From: Lachnospiraceae bacterium
GTDB taxonomy: Bacteria; Bacillota; Clostridia; Lachnospirales; Lachnospiraceae
Reading direction: 5' to 3'
DNA: 39,466 nt
NCBI GenBank assembly: GCA_017482945.1
Contig: JAFUMF010000176.1
Span: 1-39,466, forward strand
Shown here: piece after piece, positions 25,715 to 34,854 of the stretch
Position numbering within the stretch: the stretch's first letter is position 1
Layout: each line of letters starts with the position of its first letter
Notes under the pieces: model-generated
What the model was told of the DNA's origin: nothing
What the model saw: only the letters and a program-made list of their open reading frames with translations
The model's database searches: none
Position numbers and translations under genes: made by a program

Positions 25715-25838
25715 TTTCTTTTGATGCGCCGTCATTTTTTGTCGGTTTCCGCTCTAATTTAAGGAAATTGACAGTTGTATTTGTGGCTGTGGATGTTAAA
25801 ATAAAGATATCGAAAATACGAAAATGGAGAAATATGTG

Positions 25839-26579
25839 ATGTCGTTAGAAAAATCTTACAAAACTACAGACAAACTCTGGATTACCGGACTTGGTATTTT
25901 GTGTGCCTGTTTTCTGATGCTGGTGTTTTTGATCACAGCAATCGAGGCAGTCGTTTACTGGACTCCGGGATATTTTGAGAGTGAATATACGAAATATCAG
26001 GTGCTAAACAGCCTCCCTGAAATGACAATGGAAGACCTCCTGGTAGTGACGGACGAGATGATGGCGTATCTTCGCGGTAACCGTGAAGATCTTCACGTAT
26101 TCACGACCATGGGCGGAGAATATCGGGAGTTTTTCAATGCCCGTGAGATCGCTCATATGGAAGACGTTCAGGATCTTTTTATCGGCGGTCTCTGGCTGCG
26201 CCGCATTGGCCTTGGGCTCACACTTGTTTATGCTGTGATCCTGGGACTCTGGGGCAAGAATCATGCAGATAGAACGTCGATGTTAAAATCCACCGTTCCA
26301 GGTGCTCTCTGTGCCGGAACCGGCGCATTTTTCGCCGCTGCTCTCATCATTGTCGGAATCGTTGCAACTGACTTTTCCAAGTACTTCATTGTCTTCCACC
26401 ATATTTTCTTTGACAATGACCTCTGGATCCTGAATCCGGCCACAGACATGCTGATCAACATTGTCCCAGAGCCATTTTTCATGGATACTGCCCTGCGCAT
26501 TGCAATTACATTTGGATGTTTTGTAATTGTGTTCTTTGCAATCTGTTTCGTTTTGTGGAAGCGCGGCCGCAAAAAATAA
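25839..26579 (+). CDS. TIGR01906 (DUF1461) integral membrane protein
   Basis: A 246-residue membrane protein. Helices are near 15-37 (ITGLGILCACFLMLVFLITA), 123-140 (LGLTLVYAVILGLWG), 157-178 and 217-240. The signature FVFHH-like IVFHHIFFDNDLWILNPATD and INIVPEPFFMD is the hallmark of the family, whose function is unknown. ATG 25839 is preferred because GGAG sits eight bases upstream; ATG 25824 in frame would add five residues. The next gene, a DD-carboxypeptidase, starts 19 bases downstream, so both probably form a cell-envelope unit. Confidence 0.85.
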   Translation: MSLEKSYKTTDKLWITGLGILCACFLMLVFLITAIEAVVYWTPGYFESEYTKYQVLNSLPEMTMEDLLVVTDEMMAYLRGNREDLHVFTTMGGEYREFFNAREIAHMEDVQDLFIGGLWLRRIGLGLTLVYAVILGLWGKNHADRTSMLKSTVPGALCAGTGAFFAAALIIVGIVATDFSKYFIVFHHIFFDNDLWILNPATDMLINIVPEPFFMDTALRIAITFGCFVIVFFAICFVLWKRGRKK

Positions 26580-26598
26580 TTTAGTTAGGAATATTTAT

Positions 26599-28200
26599 AT
26601 GAAGAAACTCCTCAGCATTTTGCTTTGTGTGGCGCTGCTTCTTGGTGTCACTCCAGCCGGTTCTGTCTACGCGTCAGTAACATGGCCGTCCGATGTTTCC
26701 ATCGCCGCAGAAGGAGGAATTGTCATGGATGCCAATTCCGGCACTGTTCTGTATGGCAAGAACATCCATGAAGCCTACTATCCGGCCAGTATCACAAAAA
26801 TTCTTACGGCACTGGTCATTATTAAAAACTGTGACCTGGATGACATTGTGACCTTTACTCACTCTGCAGTGAATACGCTTGAGCCTGGATCTTCCATCTT
26901 AGGTGCCCGCGTAAATGACCAGATGAGTGTCCGCGATTGTCTCTATGCTCTGCTTTTACAGTCGGCAAATGAAGTCGCAAACGCACTTGCAGAGCATTGT
27001 TCCGGAAGTATTGAAGCATTTGCGGAACTGATGAACAAGGAAGCACAGTCTCTTGGATGTACAGATTCCAATTTTGCAAACCCAAGCGGACTGAACAATG
27101 AAAATCACTATACTTCCGCCCATGATATGGCTCTCATTGCGAAAGCAGCCTTCTCTGATCCGACTTTTGTGGAAATTGACTCCACTCTCTATTACGATGT
27201 TCCGGCGGGCCAGCTGCAGCAGTATCCGGACGGATGGCGCTACTATGCCCACCACCGCATGATGAAAAAAAATGATTCCAACTACTACAGCGGAATCATC
27301 GGCGGAAAGACCGGCTATACTTCCCTGGCAGGAAATACGCTGGTAACATGCGCAGAACGCGATGGAATGAAGCTGATCGCCGTTGTATTAAACGGCCACC
27401 AGACTCACTATTCCGATACGAAAGCTCTGTTAGACTTCGGATTTGACAATTTTAAATCCGTAGCCATCGCAGACAAAGACAGTACTTACCAGAAAATCGA
27501 AAACGATTTAAGCATTGGCGGAATCTTCCCAAGCGAGACAACGAAACTCTCCGTCAACCAGAACAGTGTGATCACACTACCGACTGAAGCCGATTTTTCC
27601 GATGTGACATCGACTCTCGATTATGACCTGGACAACTCTGCACCGGATTCCGCAGTGGCCAGAATTGATTACATGTACGGAGAAAAAATCGTCGGACAGG
27701 CATGGTTAGAAGCTTCCACTGTCCCGGGCTACGTTCCCTCTGTTTCCCAGAATACTACCGACTCCTCCTCTGAACATGCATCAGCTCAGGAATCCGATAT
27801 TCAGGACAACGGACTTGCTGCAAACTCCGCTTCTGTTTCAAACATCACCGCTGAACGAACCCCGGAAGAAGAAACCTTCCCACTGTTCAATCAGACAAAA
27901 GAAGCCGAGGAACCGGCTGAAGAAACATCTTCCTTGTTCTCTACCTTGAAAAAAGTTCTGATCGGTGCCGCTGTGATCGGTGTCATCGGTGCTGCGATCT
28001 GTGGAATTTTAATTTACCGCGAACGTCAGGAAGAACGCGAGCGCATGATCCGCCGCGAAAAAAGAGAACGCCGCATGAAAGACTGGGGCTATTCCTCCAC
28101 CGAATTCGACATGATCATGCAGGAACACCTCCGCTCCAAGAACCAGTTCAAAAAACGTGGATTCCTGGATCAGATCAAAGATTTCGTCCGAAGAAGATAA
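26599..28200 (+). CDS. D-alanyl-D-alanine carboxypeptidase (S11, DacF-like) with C-terminal anchor
   Basis: A 533-residue penicillin-binding protein. The signal peptide is about residues 1-25. Catalytic motifs are S64-ITK67, S122-A-N124 and K237-T-G, the three S11 motifs for trimming the terminal D-Ala from peptidoglycan stem peptides. A PBP5-C-like domain follows to about 385, then a Ser/Glu-rich linker. A real membrane helix (VLIGAAVIGVIGAAICGILI, about 455-475) comes next, and a ~55-residue strongly basic cytoplasmic tail (RQEERERMIRREKRERRMKD). Most DacF/DacA proteins end in an amphipathic helix instead. AGGA lies nine bases before ATG 26599. Co-transcription with the TIGR01906 gene is likely. 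Confidence 0.93.
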   Translation: MKKLLSILLCVALLLGVTPAGSVYASVTWPSDVSIAAEGGIVMDANSGTVLYGKNIHEAYYPASITKILTALVIIKNCDLDDIVTFTHSAVNTLEPGSSILGARVNDQMSVRDCLYALLLQSANEVANALAEHCSGSIEAFAELMNKEAQSLGCTDSNFANPSGLNNENHYTSAHDMALIAKAAFSDPTFVEIDSTLYYDVPAGQLQQYPDGWRYYAHHRMMKKNDSNYYSGIIGGKTGYTSLAGNTLVTCAERDGMKLIAVVLNGHQTHYSDTKALLDFGFDNFKSVAIADKDSTYQKIENDLSIGGIFPSETTKLSVNQNSVITLPTEADFSDVTSTLDYDLDNSAPDSAVARIDYMYGEKIVGQAWLEASTVPGYVPSVSQNTTDSSSEHASAQESDIQDNGLAANSASVSNITAERTPEEETFPLFNQTKEAEEPAEETSSLFSTLKKVLIGAAVIGVIGAAICGILIYRERQEERERMIRREKRERRMKDWGYSSTEFDMIMQEHLRSKNQFKKRGFLDQIKDFVRRR

Positions 28201-28203
28201 CTA

Positions 28204-28255
28204 AAAAGGGCATCGCACCCACCGCATAGATTACTGCGGCTGTGCATGCCCTTTT
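28204..28255. terminator. Bidirectional terminator
   Basis: AAAAGGGCAT (28204-28213) pairs with ATGCCCTTTT (28246-28255), with further pairing of GCACCCACCGCA with TGCGGCTGTGC inside. It separates the convergent carboxypeptidase and exonuclease genes, and the exonuclease stop (28231) lies within it. Confidence 0.8.
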
Positions 28256-29217
28256 GCTAACTTCTTTGCTTTGCTTCTCTCTGCCCGGCGAATTTTCGTT
28301 TCTTCCTTCTTCTTCACCACCATCTCAGCCTCTTCCTCACCAACAAGCTTCTGGGTCTTAACGGCAAAGACAAAGCCATCTTCTGTTTTCTTGACTCTGA
28401 TTTTTCCTTTCATGAATCCATGTTCCGGACAGACAGCCAGACACAAATAGAACTTCTGTCCATAGGAAAACCAGCGGATTTTCTTTCTGAGCATCCTTCT
28501 GCATTTATAACATACCATATCGGTCACCTGCTTATCCGCCATGACCTCTTCCTTGGTGTCATAAATCTGAGATACGAACTTCGTATAATCCGGGAAATAA
28601 AGTGTAAATTCCTCTTCCTTAGTCTCCGGAAGCTGATAGTAATCCACAGATATATAATCCTCAATCTTGTAGAAATCCATCCTGCTCATCACTTTTCCCG
28701 TATAATCTGCATCCTCCAGCGCCCGGTGGAACGGTGCATCTACCTGAATCTGGAAAAATTCTACGGCTTCATCAAGAGAAGCTCTCGTTTTTCCATCCGA
28801 ATACAACAGACTGAATAATTTCTGAACATCATAGAATAAAAGCGGAAACTCAAACGGAATCTCCATTCCATGATACATCATATTCCGCTGCAATTCTGTA
28901 AGGTCCATACTGCCCCATGTGCAGAAGATATAATCTTCTCCGCACCACTCAATGAAATCTTCCATCACCTTCGTGAACGGTTCTCCATTGCGCTCCAACT
29001 CATCCATTGACACATGAGTGACTTCTGAAATAATGTGATGCATCTGGCGGTATACGCACGGTTTGATCAATCTACGAAACTCTGATACTTTTTCTAATTT
29101 TTCATTTAATTTAACGGCTCCGATTTCAAAAATTTCAAAAGATAATCTTGGTGAAGAACATTCTCTTCCAGCGGAGCTCTGATTCCATTCTAAATCAAAT
29201 ACAATATAACTTTTCAT
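28231..29217 (-). CDS. DEDDh-type 3'-5' exonuclease with C-terminal Zn-ribbon-like segment
   Basis: A 328-residue protein. The DnaQ/RNase T-type exonuclease domain spans about 1-180: Exo I D8-L-E10 in IVFDLEW, Exo II around FCTWGSMDLTELQ, and Exo III HRALEDADYTGKV with the catalytic His and Asp. After residue 230 there is a CxxC...CxxH-like pair (MVCYKCRRMLR and LAVCPEHGF), suggesting a zinc ribbon that could hold nucleic acid. A Lys/Glu-rich tail follows. The family includes sporulation-inhibitor KapD-like and oligoribonuclease-like nucleases. The substrate, RNA or DNA, is not shown. It has a bidirectional terminator at its 3' end. Confidence 0.85.
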   Translation of the reverse strand: MKSYIVFDLEWNQSSAGRECSSPRLSFEIFEIGAVKLNEKLEKVSEFRRLIKPCVYRQMHHIISEVTHVSMDELERNGEPFTKVMEDFIEWCGEDYIFCTWGSMDLTELQRNMMYHGMEIPFEFPLLFYDVQKLFSLLYSDGKTRASLDEAVEFFQIQVDAPFHRALEDADYTGKVMSRMDFYKIEDYISVDYYQLPETKEEEFTLYFPDYTKFVSQIYDTKEEVMADKQVTDMVCYKCRRMLRKKIRWFSYGQKFYLCLAVCPEHGFMKGKIRVKKTEDGFVFAVKTQKLVGEEEAEMVVKKKEETKIRRAERSKAKKLAKGHAQPQ

Positions 29218-29295
29218 AATGTTACAAGTATAACACAGTTTTTCCTGATTGTAAATTTATGTTTCTATCCATATTGGCACATTCTTCGATTCTTC

Positions 29296-29324
29296 TTGTG
29301 TTTCCCATGCGCAAAGTTTATACT
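29296..29324 (+). promoter_or_regulatory. Promoter of the metallophosphoesterase unit
   Basis: TTGTGT (29296-29301) and TATACT (29319-29324) are spaced by 17 bases, 33 bases before the ATG at 29357, which has GGGAGG upstream. Confidence 0.6.
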
Positions 29325-29356
29325 AAACTTAAGAAAAACTATTTGGGAGGAATGTT

Positions 29357-30157
29357 ATGAGTGTAATTACCATTGCTCATTTAAGCGATATCCACTATGG
29401 CCCCAATGAAAACAGCCAGGTATCCACAATGTTACGGGAAAAAGGTGTATTTGTGGAAAAGCTTCTGCCGGTCTGTCTGGAAAACTTAAAAATTCGAAAA
29501 CCTGACATCATCCTCATCACAGGAGATATCACACACGATGGAAGCCCTGAAGATTATCAATATTTAAAAGATACATTTTCCGAAGCGCTGCCTGACACTC
29601 CGGTATTTTGCACCATTGGAAACCATGATATTCGCAGTTCGTTCCGTTCCGGATTCTTAAATGAGAATGCTTCTGATACTCCTTATTATGCCTCAACCAT
29701 CGTAAAAGGATACCAGTTCATCTCTTTGGATAGTTCCTATGAAAATGGACTTCTCGGCATTTTCACAGATGAGGCCCTTGATTTTCTGGAAGAAAAACTT
29801 GCAGACCCGGAAGTAAAAGGAAACTTCCTCCTCATGCACCATCCAATCATGGAATCCGCCAGACATCTTCGCTTCCTCATGAACGACCGCCTAGAAACCA
29901 TGCTCAAATCCGGTAAAATCACAGGTATCTTCAATGGCCATGTTCACGGCTGCTACACAAGCACAGTACATGGAACGCCTCAGTTCACTGCAGAGTCATT
30001 AAAAACGGACTTTGACATTCTCCACGACCGCCTGTCCTACAATGACAGAGCCGGCTACCAGATCGTGACATTCAGAGAAAACGGTGACTGGCAAACAGAA
30101 CGATTCATCCTAAACCCGAAAACACACATTTTCTTTGAGAGGATGTACAAGAAATAA
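29357..30157 (+). CDS. Calcineurin-like metallophosphoesterase
   Basis: A 266-residue enzyme with all five metal motifs of the class: HLSDIHYG (D-x-H), ITGDITHDG (GD), TIGNHDIR (GNHD), LLMHHP (H) and FNGHVHG (GHxH). The layout resembles CpdA/Icc-type cyclic nucleotide phosphodiesterases and related phosphoesterases; the substrate cannot be fixed from sequence. It has no signal peptide, so it acts in the cytoplasm. The VOC gene follows after 21 bases with its own AGGAGG, so the two are likely co-transcribed. Confidence 0.9.
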   Translation: MSVITIAHLSDIHYGPNENSQVSTMLREKGVFVEKLLPVCLENLKIRKPDIILITGDITHDGSPEDYQYLKDTFSEALPDTPVFCTIGNHDIRSSFRSGFLNENASDTPYYASTIVKGYQFISLDSSYENGLLGIFTDEALDFLEEKLADPEVKGNFLLMHHPIMESARHLRFLMNDRLETMLKSGKITGIFNGHVHGCYTSTVHGTPQFTAESLKTDFDILHDRLSYNDRAGYQIVTFRENGDWQTERFILNPKTHIFFERMYKK

Positions 30158-30178
30158 TTTCTATAGGAGGAAACTGAA

Positions 30179-30580
30179 ATGAAACACTTAACAGGACTCG
30201 CGCACATCGCCCTCTACACAAAAGACATGGAAACATCCGTGAAATTCTATGAAACGCTTGGGGGTGTGGTAACAGATCACGCAGACGTAAAAAAACCGAC
30301 CGGAACCAACCACATTAAGATGGTACAGATGCCTGGATTTTTCCTTGAAATTATCGAACCACACGATGGAAGTCCAGTCACCGCAGAGGGCGGTTTATTC
30401 CCGCACATCGCAATCGAAGTTGACGACATTGACGCTGCAATCGCAGACTTAAAAGCCGCAGGAATCACTTCCTTCCGCAACCCGGAGCCGAACACAATGC
30501 CAATCTTCGGCGGAATCCGCAACATTTTTCTCTTTGGACCGGATGGTGAGTTACTGGAATTCCTCCAGCACCTTTCCTAG
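30179..30580 (+). CDS. VOC family protein (glyoxalase/dioxygenase fold)
   Basis: A 133-residue vicinal oxygen chelate protein with two beta-alpha-beta-beta-beta modules: LAHIALYTKDMETSVKFYET and FPHIAIEVDDIDAAIADLKA, ending FLFGPDGELLEFLQHLS. Candidate metal ligands are His9, Glu60 (LEIIEP), His80 and Glu128, the lactoylglutathione lyase pattern. It may detoxify methylglyoxal or act on another small metabolite. AGGAGG lies before ATG. It is the second gene after the phosphoesterase and is followed by a terminator. Confidence 0.85.
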   Translation: MKHLTGLAHIALYTKDMETSVKFYETLGGVVTDHADVKKPTGTNHIKMVQMPGFFLEIIEPHDGSPVTAEGGLFPHIAIEVDDIDAAIADLKAAGITSFRNPEPNTMPIFGGIRNIFLFGPDGELLEFLQHLS

Positions 30581-30648
30581 TTTTTTCCTGACCAATATCT
30601 TTTATCAGACATTCGGGACAGGATTCACTGTCGTACTTAGAAACGAAA

Positions 30649-30690
30649 GAATGGACTGCCATGAAATCTGTGGCAGTCCATTCTTATTTT
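30649..30690. terminator. Bidirectional terminator
   Basis: GAATGGACTGCC (30649-30660) pairs perfectly with GGCAGTCCATTC (30672-30683), followed by TTATTTT on the plus strand and TTTCGTTTC on the minus strand. It separates the VOC gene from the C4-acid locus. Confidence 0.85.
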
Positions 30691-30712
30691 CATAATAAAA
30701 GCTTACAATCAA

Positions 30713-32083
30713 TTATTCGAGTTCAAGTCCTTTTTTATAAAGCTTATAAGTTTCTAAGCCGGATAAATCCACATCATCCATTGTGACTGGATTCCCCTTC
30801 TTCACATCATTCAGTAATGTTGCACCATTTAAAAGATAGAACGGAGCCGCATTACCAACAGCTTTTCGCTCCAGCAGTTCAGGTGTCAGACCATCGATTT
30901 CATGGTGGTGGCCATGAACGCTGAGAACGGTTCCCTTCGGGATGTCCATATTTGCAACACCTGCAAGAACAGATACCTGTCGGCATTCTGTATGGGTGCC
31001 GATTCCAAGGAAATCACCGAGAATAATAGTAGCCGGTGTCTCCAATCCCATGTAGTGGTATGGATAGTAGATACAGCAATACTTGTCATTCTTGCTCATG
31101 ACATGGCCTTTTCCTTTTAAGATTTCCCACATCTTCTCATTCTCACATTTTACGATGATGAACTCACCACCACAGAAGCTGGCCTCATCTTTCCCTCTCA
31201 GGTTATAGAACACATCCACAACTCCTGTTTTATCAAGGATACCACCATCCTCCTTCGGAATAAAGATATTGGCAAGCTCACTGATTTTTGCGATCGGATA
31301 GCTTAAAAACGGAGTAGTCGGAACCAATCCTGATACGTTTGACACCAGATTCATTTCACAAAGATCAGCCGGAATCACATCTAAGTATTTTGCTAACAGT
31401 TTCCGACGCTCTTCCAGAGTCTCAGTTCCTTTGTAATACCAACAGTCCAACATCTCCGGAATATTTTCTGTCTCGCTGCTGCCATCCAAATATGTAAAAT
31501 CGCTGGTTTCTCTATCCCAGACAAAATCATATTCACTGGATTTACCTGCTGCAACAACCTCCAGTCCTAACAGCATTGCCCAGGAATACAGGTCTAAAAG
31601 GTTTCTCGGCTGATCACCATTCACAAGCGCATAAACTGCATTATTTTCTGCAGCGACCTGATTTAAGATTGGTCCACATACACTGTCTGTTTCCTTAGAA
31701 ACCATATATACGTTAATACCTTTTCTCAAAGCAATCAATGCAGCATCAGAACTAACTGCCGTATTACCCGTACACTCCACAAGAGCTGTGATGCCACATT
31801 CCATTACCAAACGATAATCCGCCACAATCAGGATTGCATCTTCTGCTGCGGCATCGATTTCTTCCTTATTTGCACACACGACAATCTTATTCACATCATA
31901 TCCGATTTCTTTTAAAACATCTAAACACTCATCGGTATGTCTGGAGCAGATTACTCTCAGTTCCATATGCTTTACAGTCGGGATCTGAGCTAATAATGTA
32001 TAACCATATCCACGGGTCGCACCGATAACTCCCACTTTTGATTTTTTTCCGGATTTATCATTGATCAGATTTGTATAATCCAT
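30713..32083 (-). CDS. Rossmann-fold oxidoreductase-like protein with SAF domain
   Basis: A 456-residue protein. The N-terminus has a dinucleotide-binding pattern (KVGVIGATRGYGYTLLAQIP) and a homoserine-dehydrogenase-like arrangement (CGITALVECTGN, GINVYMVSKETDSVCGPIL). From about 350 a SAF-type domain follows (ATIILGDFLGIGTHTECRQV, SVLAGVANMDIPKGTVLSVH). SAF domains bind sugar acids and related ligands. Such proteins recur in polyol and acid-sugar operons, but the exact reaction is not known to me. It is the third gene of the leftward sigma-54 unit, 78 bases after the dehydrogenase, with AAGGAG before ATG 32083. A dehydrogenase or epimerase step on the four-carbon acid is a reasonable guess. 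Confidence 0.75.
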   Translation of the reverse strand: MDYTNLINDKSGKKSKVGVIGATRGYGYTLLAQIPTVKHMELRVICSRHTDECLDVLKEIGYDVNKIVVCANKEEIDAAAEDAILIVADYRLVMECGITALVECTGNTAVSSDAALIALRKGINVYMVSKETDSVCGPILNQVAAENNAVYALVNGDQPRNLLDLYSWAMLLGLEVVAAGKSSEYDFVWDRETSDFTYLDGSSETENIPEMLDCWYYKGTETLEERRKLLAKYLDVIPADLCEMNLVSNVSGLVPTTPFLSYPIAKISELANIFIPKEDGGILDKTGVVDVFYNLRGKDEASFCGGEFIIVKCENEKMWEILKGKGHVMSKNDKYCCIYYPYHYMGLETPATIILGDFLGIGTHTECRQVSVLAGVANMDIPKGTVLSVHGHHHEIDGLTPELLERKAVGNAAPFYLLNGATLLNDVKKGNPVTMDDVDLSGLETYKLYKKGLELE

Positions 32084-32124
32084 GCTTCATATCTCCTTCT
32101 ATCAATCTTATGCTAATTTAGTGG

Positions 32125-32150
32125 AATACTCCGGCTCTTGCCGGAGTATT
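32125..32150 (-). other. Intercistronic hairpin
   Basis: AATACTCCGGC (32125-32135) and GCCGGAGTATT (32140-32150) pair perfectly around a 4-base loop, between the MDR and SAF genes. No T tract follows on the minus strand, so RNA stabilisation or partial termination is likelier than a full stop. Confidence 0.5.
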
Positions 32151-32161
32151 CATCAGAGAGT

Positions 32162-33151
32162 TTATGGACGGAACACAATTTTAATTGCTGCATCATCTTT
32201 ATCAGCAAGATCAAATCCAGCTTTAATATCAGCAAGTTTAAATTCATTCGTAATTAATGGTTTGATTTTTACAGATCCCTGAATAATCGGACGCATGGTA
32301 TCCGGAACCCATACATAGCGCTGCTGCCATGTATGATGCACAAGGCAAGTGTTCACGAACTCAAGTCCGTCATCATGCCAGCGACTGATATTTAATGTTA
32401 CCGGCTTTGTTACCCAGCTATAAAATACAAATTTACCATTGTGGCGGATCATTTCGCTGGCTGCATTGAAGGATTCAGCTGTTCCTGCTGCCTCAACCAC
32501 AACATCTGCACCACGGCCGCCTGTTAACGCCTTTACTTTAGCAACTGCATCTTCCTCATTGGAATTGATAACGATATCAGCTCCAAGAGTTTTTGCAAGA
32601 TTTAACTTACCCTCAAGTACATCAACAACGATGACCTGATATGCACCTTTTAATTTTGCGCACTGAGCAATGATCTGACCTGCATATCCGCCGCCCATGA
32701 TCACAACAGTGTCACCAAGCTGTACACCAGAATTTAAACCAGAATACATTGCACATGCAGTCGGCTCACCGAGCGCTGCAATATCCATATCCAGTCCTTC
32801 CGGAACTGGCTGAAGCTGGAAGCTTTTAGCCTTAAAATAATCTGCAAAGTTATTATTCCAGCCGAATGCGATTACTTTATCACCGACTTTATAATCACTT
32901 ACACGGTTACCAACTGCTACAACTGTACCGCCGCTCTCATGTCCAAGAAGGAACGGAAACTCCGGCGGCTGGCGGAATTCAGCCGTCTGCGGCGGCATGA
33001 ATCCGCGATAAAAACTCTTATCGGATCCGCAGATGCCCATCATGTGGTTTTTGACAATAATGTCATCCTCACCACATACCAGCTCACGTTCAATCAACTC
33101 GATGTCATATGCTTTGTTTAAGCGGGCTGCTCTTGTAATGAATTTTTCCAT
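32162..33151 (-). CDS. Zinc-type MDR alcohol/polyol dehydrogenase
   Basis: A 329-residue medium-chain dehydrogenase. Catalytic zinc ligands are Cys41 (MGICGSDKSF) and His71-Glu72 (LLGHESGG), with the NAD(P) motif VVIMGGGYAGQIIAQCAK. The four-cysteine structural zinc lobe normally after residue ~90 is missing: the sequence runs directly GDKVIAFGWNNNFADYF. This places it with the shorter sorbitol/threonine-dehydrogenase-like MDRs that lack structural zinc. In this operon it would oxidise the hydroxy acid or polyol before phosphorylation. ATG 33151 follows AAAGGA. It is the second gene after the GntP permease, 99 bases downstream. Confidence 0.85.
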   Translation of the reverse strand: MEKFITRAARLNKAYDIELIERELVCGEDDIIVKNHMMGICGSDKSFYRGFMPPQTAEFRQPPEFPFLLGHESGGTVVAVGNRVSDYKVGDKVIAFGWNNNFADYFKAKSFQLQPVPEGLDMDIAALGEPTACAMYSGLNSGVQLGDTVVIMGGGYAGQIIAQCAKLKGAYQVIVVDVLEGKLNLAKTLGADIVINSNEEDAVAKVKALTGGRGADVVVEAAGTAESFNAASEMIRHNGKFVFYSWVTKPVTLNISRWHDDGLEFVNTCLVHHTWQQRYVWVPDTMRPIIQGSVKIKPLITNEFKLADIKAGFDLADKDDAAIKIVFRP

Positions 33152-33250
33152 ATAGTTTTTCCTTTCTGCGTCATTACCGGTCTATTGTTTCACACGGATC
33201 CATACCGACCCATGCATGATTCATATTCACGAACTGTTTTTAGTTTTATA

Positions 33251-34576
33251 TTAGATAATACCTGCAAATACCAGGATACACGTCACAACTGCACCGGTGA
33301 ATCCTGCTACGGTCGAAGCACCGCCTACGCCGCGGATACCCTGATTAACGTCCATGTTGGACATGGAAACAGTTACCCAGAAACCAGAAGAGTTTGCATG
33401 TTTGAACATCAGAGCACCAGTACCACATGCTAAGAATGCTGCTATCGGAGAGATGCCAAGTGTTGCTAACATCGGCTCTACAAGAGCTGCTGTTGTCATA
33501 ACACCAAGGGAGTTGGAACCTGTTACAACGTGGATAAGCGCTGCGATAATAATCGGGATAAGGATCGGCGGGAAGGATGTGCCGGCGATTACCTCTGCAA
33601 TTCTGTCTGCAACGCCTGCATTCTTAACGAATGTTGCAAGTGCACCGCCCATACCAGTTACTACGATCGGCATAGCGGATGCCACAATACCTTCATTTAC
33701 CCAATCATTTAATACCATCTTGGATTTCCACTTATCTCCTGTTAACAGAAGAGAAAGGAGACATCCGGAGAACAGAGCTGCTAATGGGCTTCCGATAAAT
33801 GCGAAGAAGTTCGCAATTCCTGTATCCGGAACAATGATGGATGCGCCTGTGTTCAGAAGAATAAGGAATAACGGGAACAGGATCGGAAGCATGGACTTTG
33901 TCAGGGACGGAAGTTCCATCTTTTCACTTTCCTGTGCGGCTTTGATAAATTCCTCTTTCGGAGAAACCGGAGTCTTTAATGTCATGCAGTATAATGTGGA
34001 AGCAATTACACTTGGGATCGCTACGATGATACCCCAGAGGATTGCCTGTCCAAGCGGTACATTTAACAGCGCTGCTGCAGATACCGGGCCTGGTGTCGGT
34101 GGTACTAAGGATGCAGTTACAAGAGCACCGAGATAAAGTGCTGTACCATAGCTCATCATGGACTTTTTAGTCTGAACAGCCAGAAGAGATACGATCGGGA
34201 TTAAAAGAATAACTACTGTGTCTGCGAAAATCGGAATACCGAGAATTGCAGAGCTGAGAGCAATGGCCCAGATCATATGTTTCTCACCAACAAGGCCGAT
34301 AGCCCATTTGGTAATACGAACAGCTGCGCCGGTCTTCTCAAGGACAGTACCCATGGTACATCCAAGGAAAATTACGATAGCTACACTCTTGATGGTTCCT
34401 GAGAAACCGCTGTTGATGGTTCCTTCAATGTCCTGCCACGGTGTTTTGAGTCCGATTGCGAGAACGATCGCTGCGATCAGGATACCCATTGATGCATTCA
34501 CGTTACACTTAGAGATTAAGAAAATCATCAGTATAATCGCAATCGCAAAAACGATAAGTACATAAGATGTTGACAT
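33251..34576 (-). CDS. GntP family acid-sugar permease
   Basis: A 441-residue permease with about twelve membrane helices and the family motifs GIPIFADTVVILLIPIVSLL, LYLGALVTASLVPPTPGPVS and HVVTGSNSLGVMTTAALVEP. GntP proteins take up gluconate and other hydroxy acids by proton symport. It is the first gene of the leftward unit that continues with the MDR dehydrogenase and the SAF protein. AGGAGG lies upstream of ATG 34576 and a sigma-54 promoter is 73 bases upstream. A four-carbon hydroxy acid such as threonate, erythronate or a relative is the likely substrate, by context. Confidence 0.9.
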   Translation of the reverse strand: MSTSYVLIVFAIAIILMIFLISKCNVNASMGILIAAIVLAIGLKTPWQDIEGTINSGFSGTIKSVAIVIFLGCTMGTVLEKTGAAVRITKWAIGLVGEKHMIWAIALSSAILGIPIFADTVVILLIPIVSLLAVQTKKSMMSYGTALYLGALVTASLVPPTPGPVSAAALLNVPLGQAILWGIIVAIPSVIASTLYCMTLKTPVSPKEEFIKAAQESEKMELPSLTKSMLPILFPLFLILLNTGASIIVPDTGIANFFAFIGSPLAALFSGCLLSLLLTGDKWKSKMVLNDWVNEGIVASAMPIVVTGMGGALATFVKNAGVADRIAEVIAGTSFPPILIPIIIAALIHVVTGSNSLGVMTTAALVEPMLATLGISPIAAFLACGTGALMFKHANSSGFWVTVSMSNMDVNQGIRGVGGASTVAGFTGAVVTCILVFAGII

Positions 34577-34648
34577 AAAATCAAACCTCCTTTATAGTAT
34601 TTCTCTTGCCGTAATCCCCTTACAACAAGTGTGATGCCCTTATATATA

Positions 34649-34663
34649 GCAATTGGTGTGCCA
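34649..34663 (-). promoter_or_regulatory. Sigma-54 (-24/-12) promoter for the gntP unit
   Basis: The minus strand reads TGGCAC (34658-34663), five bases, TTGC (34649-34652) followed by T, an exact match to TGGCAC-N5-TTGC. It lies 73 bases before the permease ATG and some 120 bases downstream of an inverted repeat that could be the activator site. Confidence 0.85.
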
Positions 34664-34779
34664 ACTTTAATTTCCAAGTAAAAATTTTTTCGAATTTCTT
34701 TATAAACTTTATATAAAAGCCATTTTTCTAATATATTTTATTTGTGCAAAAATACTAGGGTAAATGTTGTAAAAACAAA

Positions 34780-34833
34780 TGTGGTGCAACAATTGCAACG
34801 TTTTTAAAACAAACGCAACATTGCTGCACCACA
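34780..34833. promoter_or_regulatory. Long inverted repeat, candidate activator site (and/or terminator) A
   Basis: TGTGGTGCAACAAT (34780-34793) and ATTGCTGCACCACA (34820-34833) are inverted with one mismatch. Between them lie further TTGCAAC/CGCAAC half sites. The 9-mer GTGCAACAA here recurs at 36836-36844. At 117-184 bases from the -24 element it sits where sigma-54 enhancers usually sit. On the minus strand it also follows the regulator stop by 22 bases and runs into TTTGTTTTT, so it could double as that gene's terminator. Confidence 0.6.
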
Positions 34834-34854
34834 TATTTCGTTTATCTCTTGCTA

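Noticed and set aside
18809-30645. An 18-base motif (CTGTCGTACTT-GAAAC) present near 18812 and 30628
   Set aside because: With one mismatch allowed, a match of this length between any two places in 39 kb is expected about once by chance, and there is no surrounding similarity.
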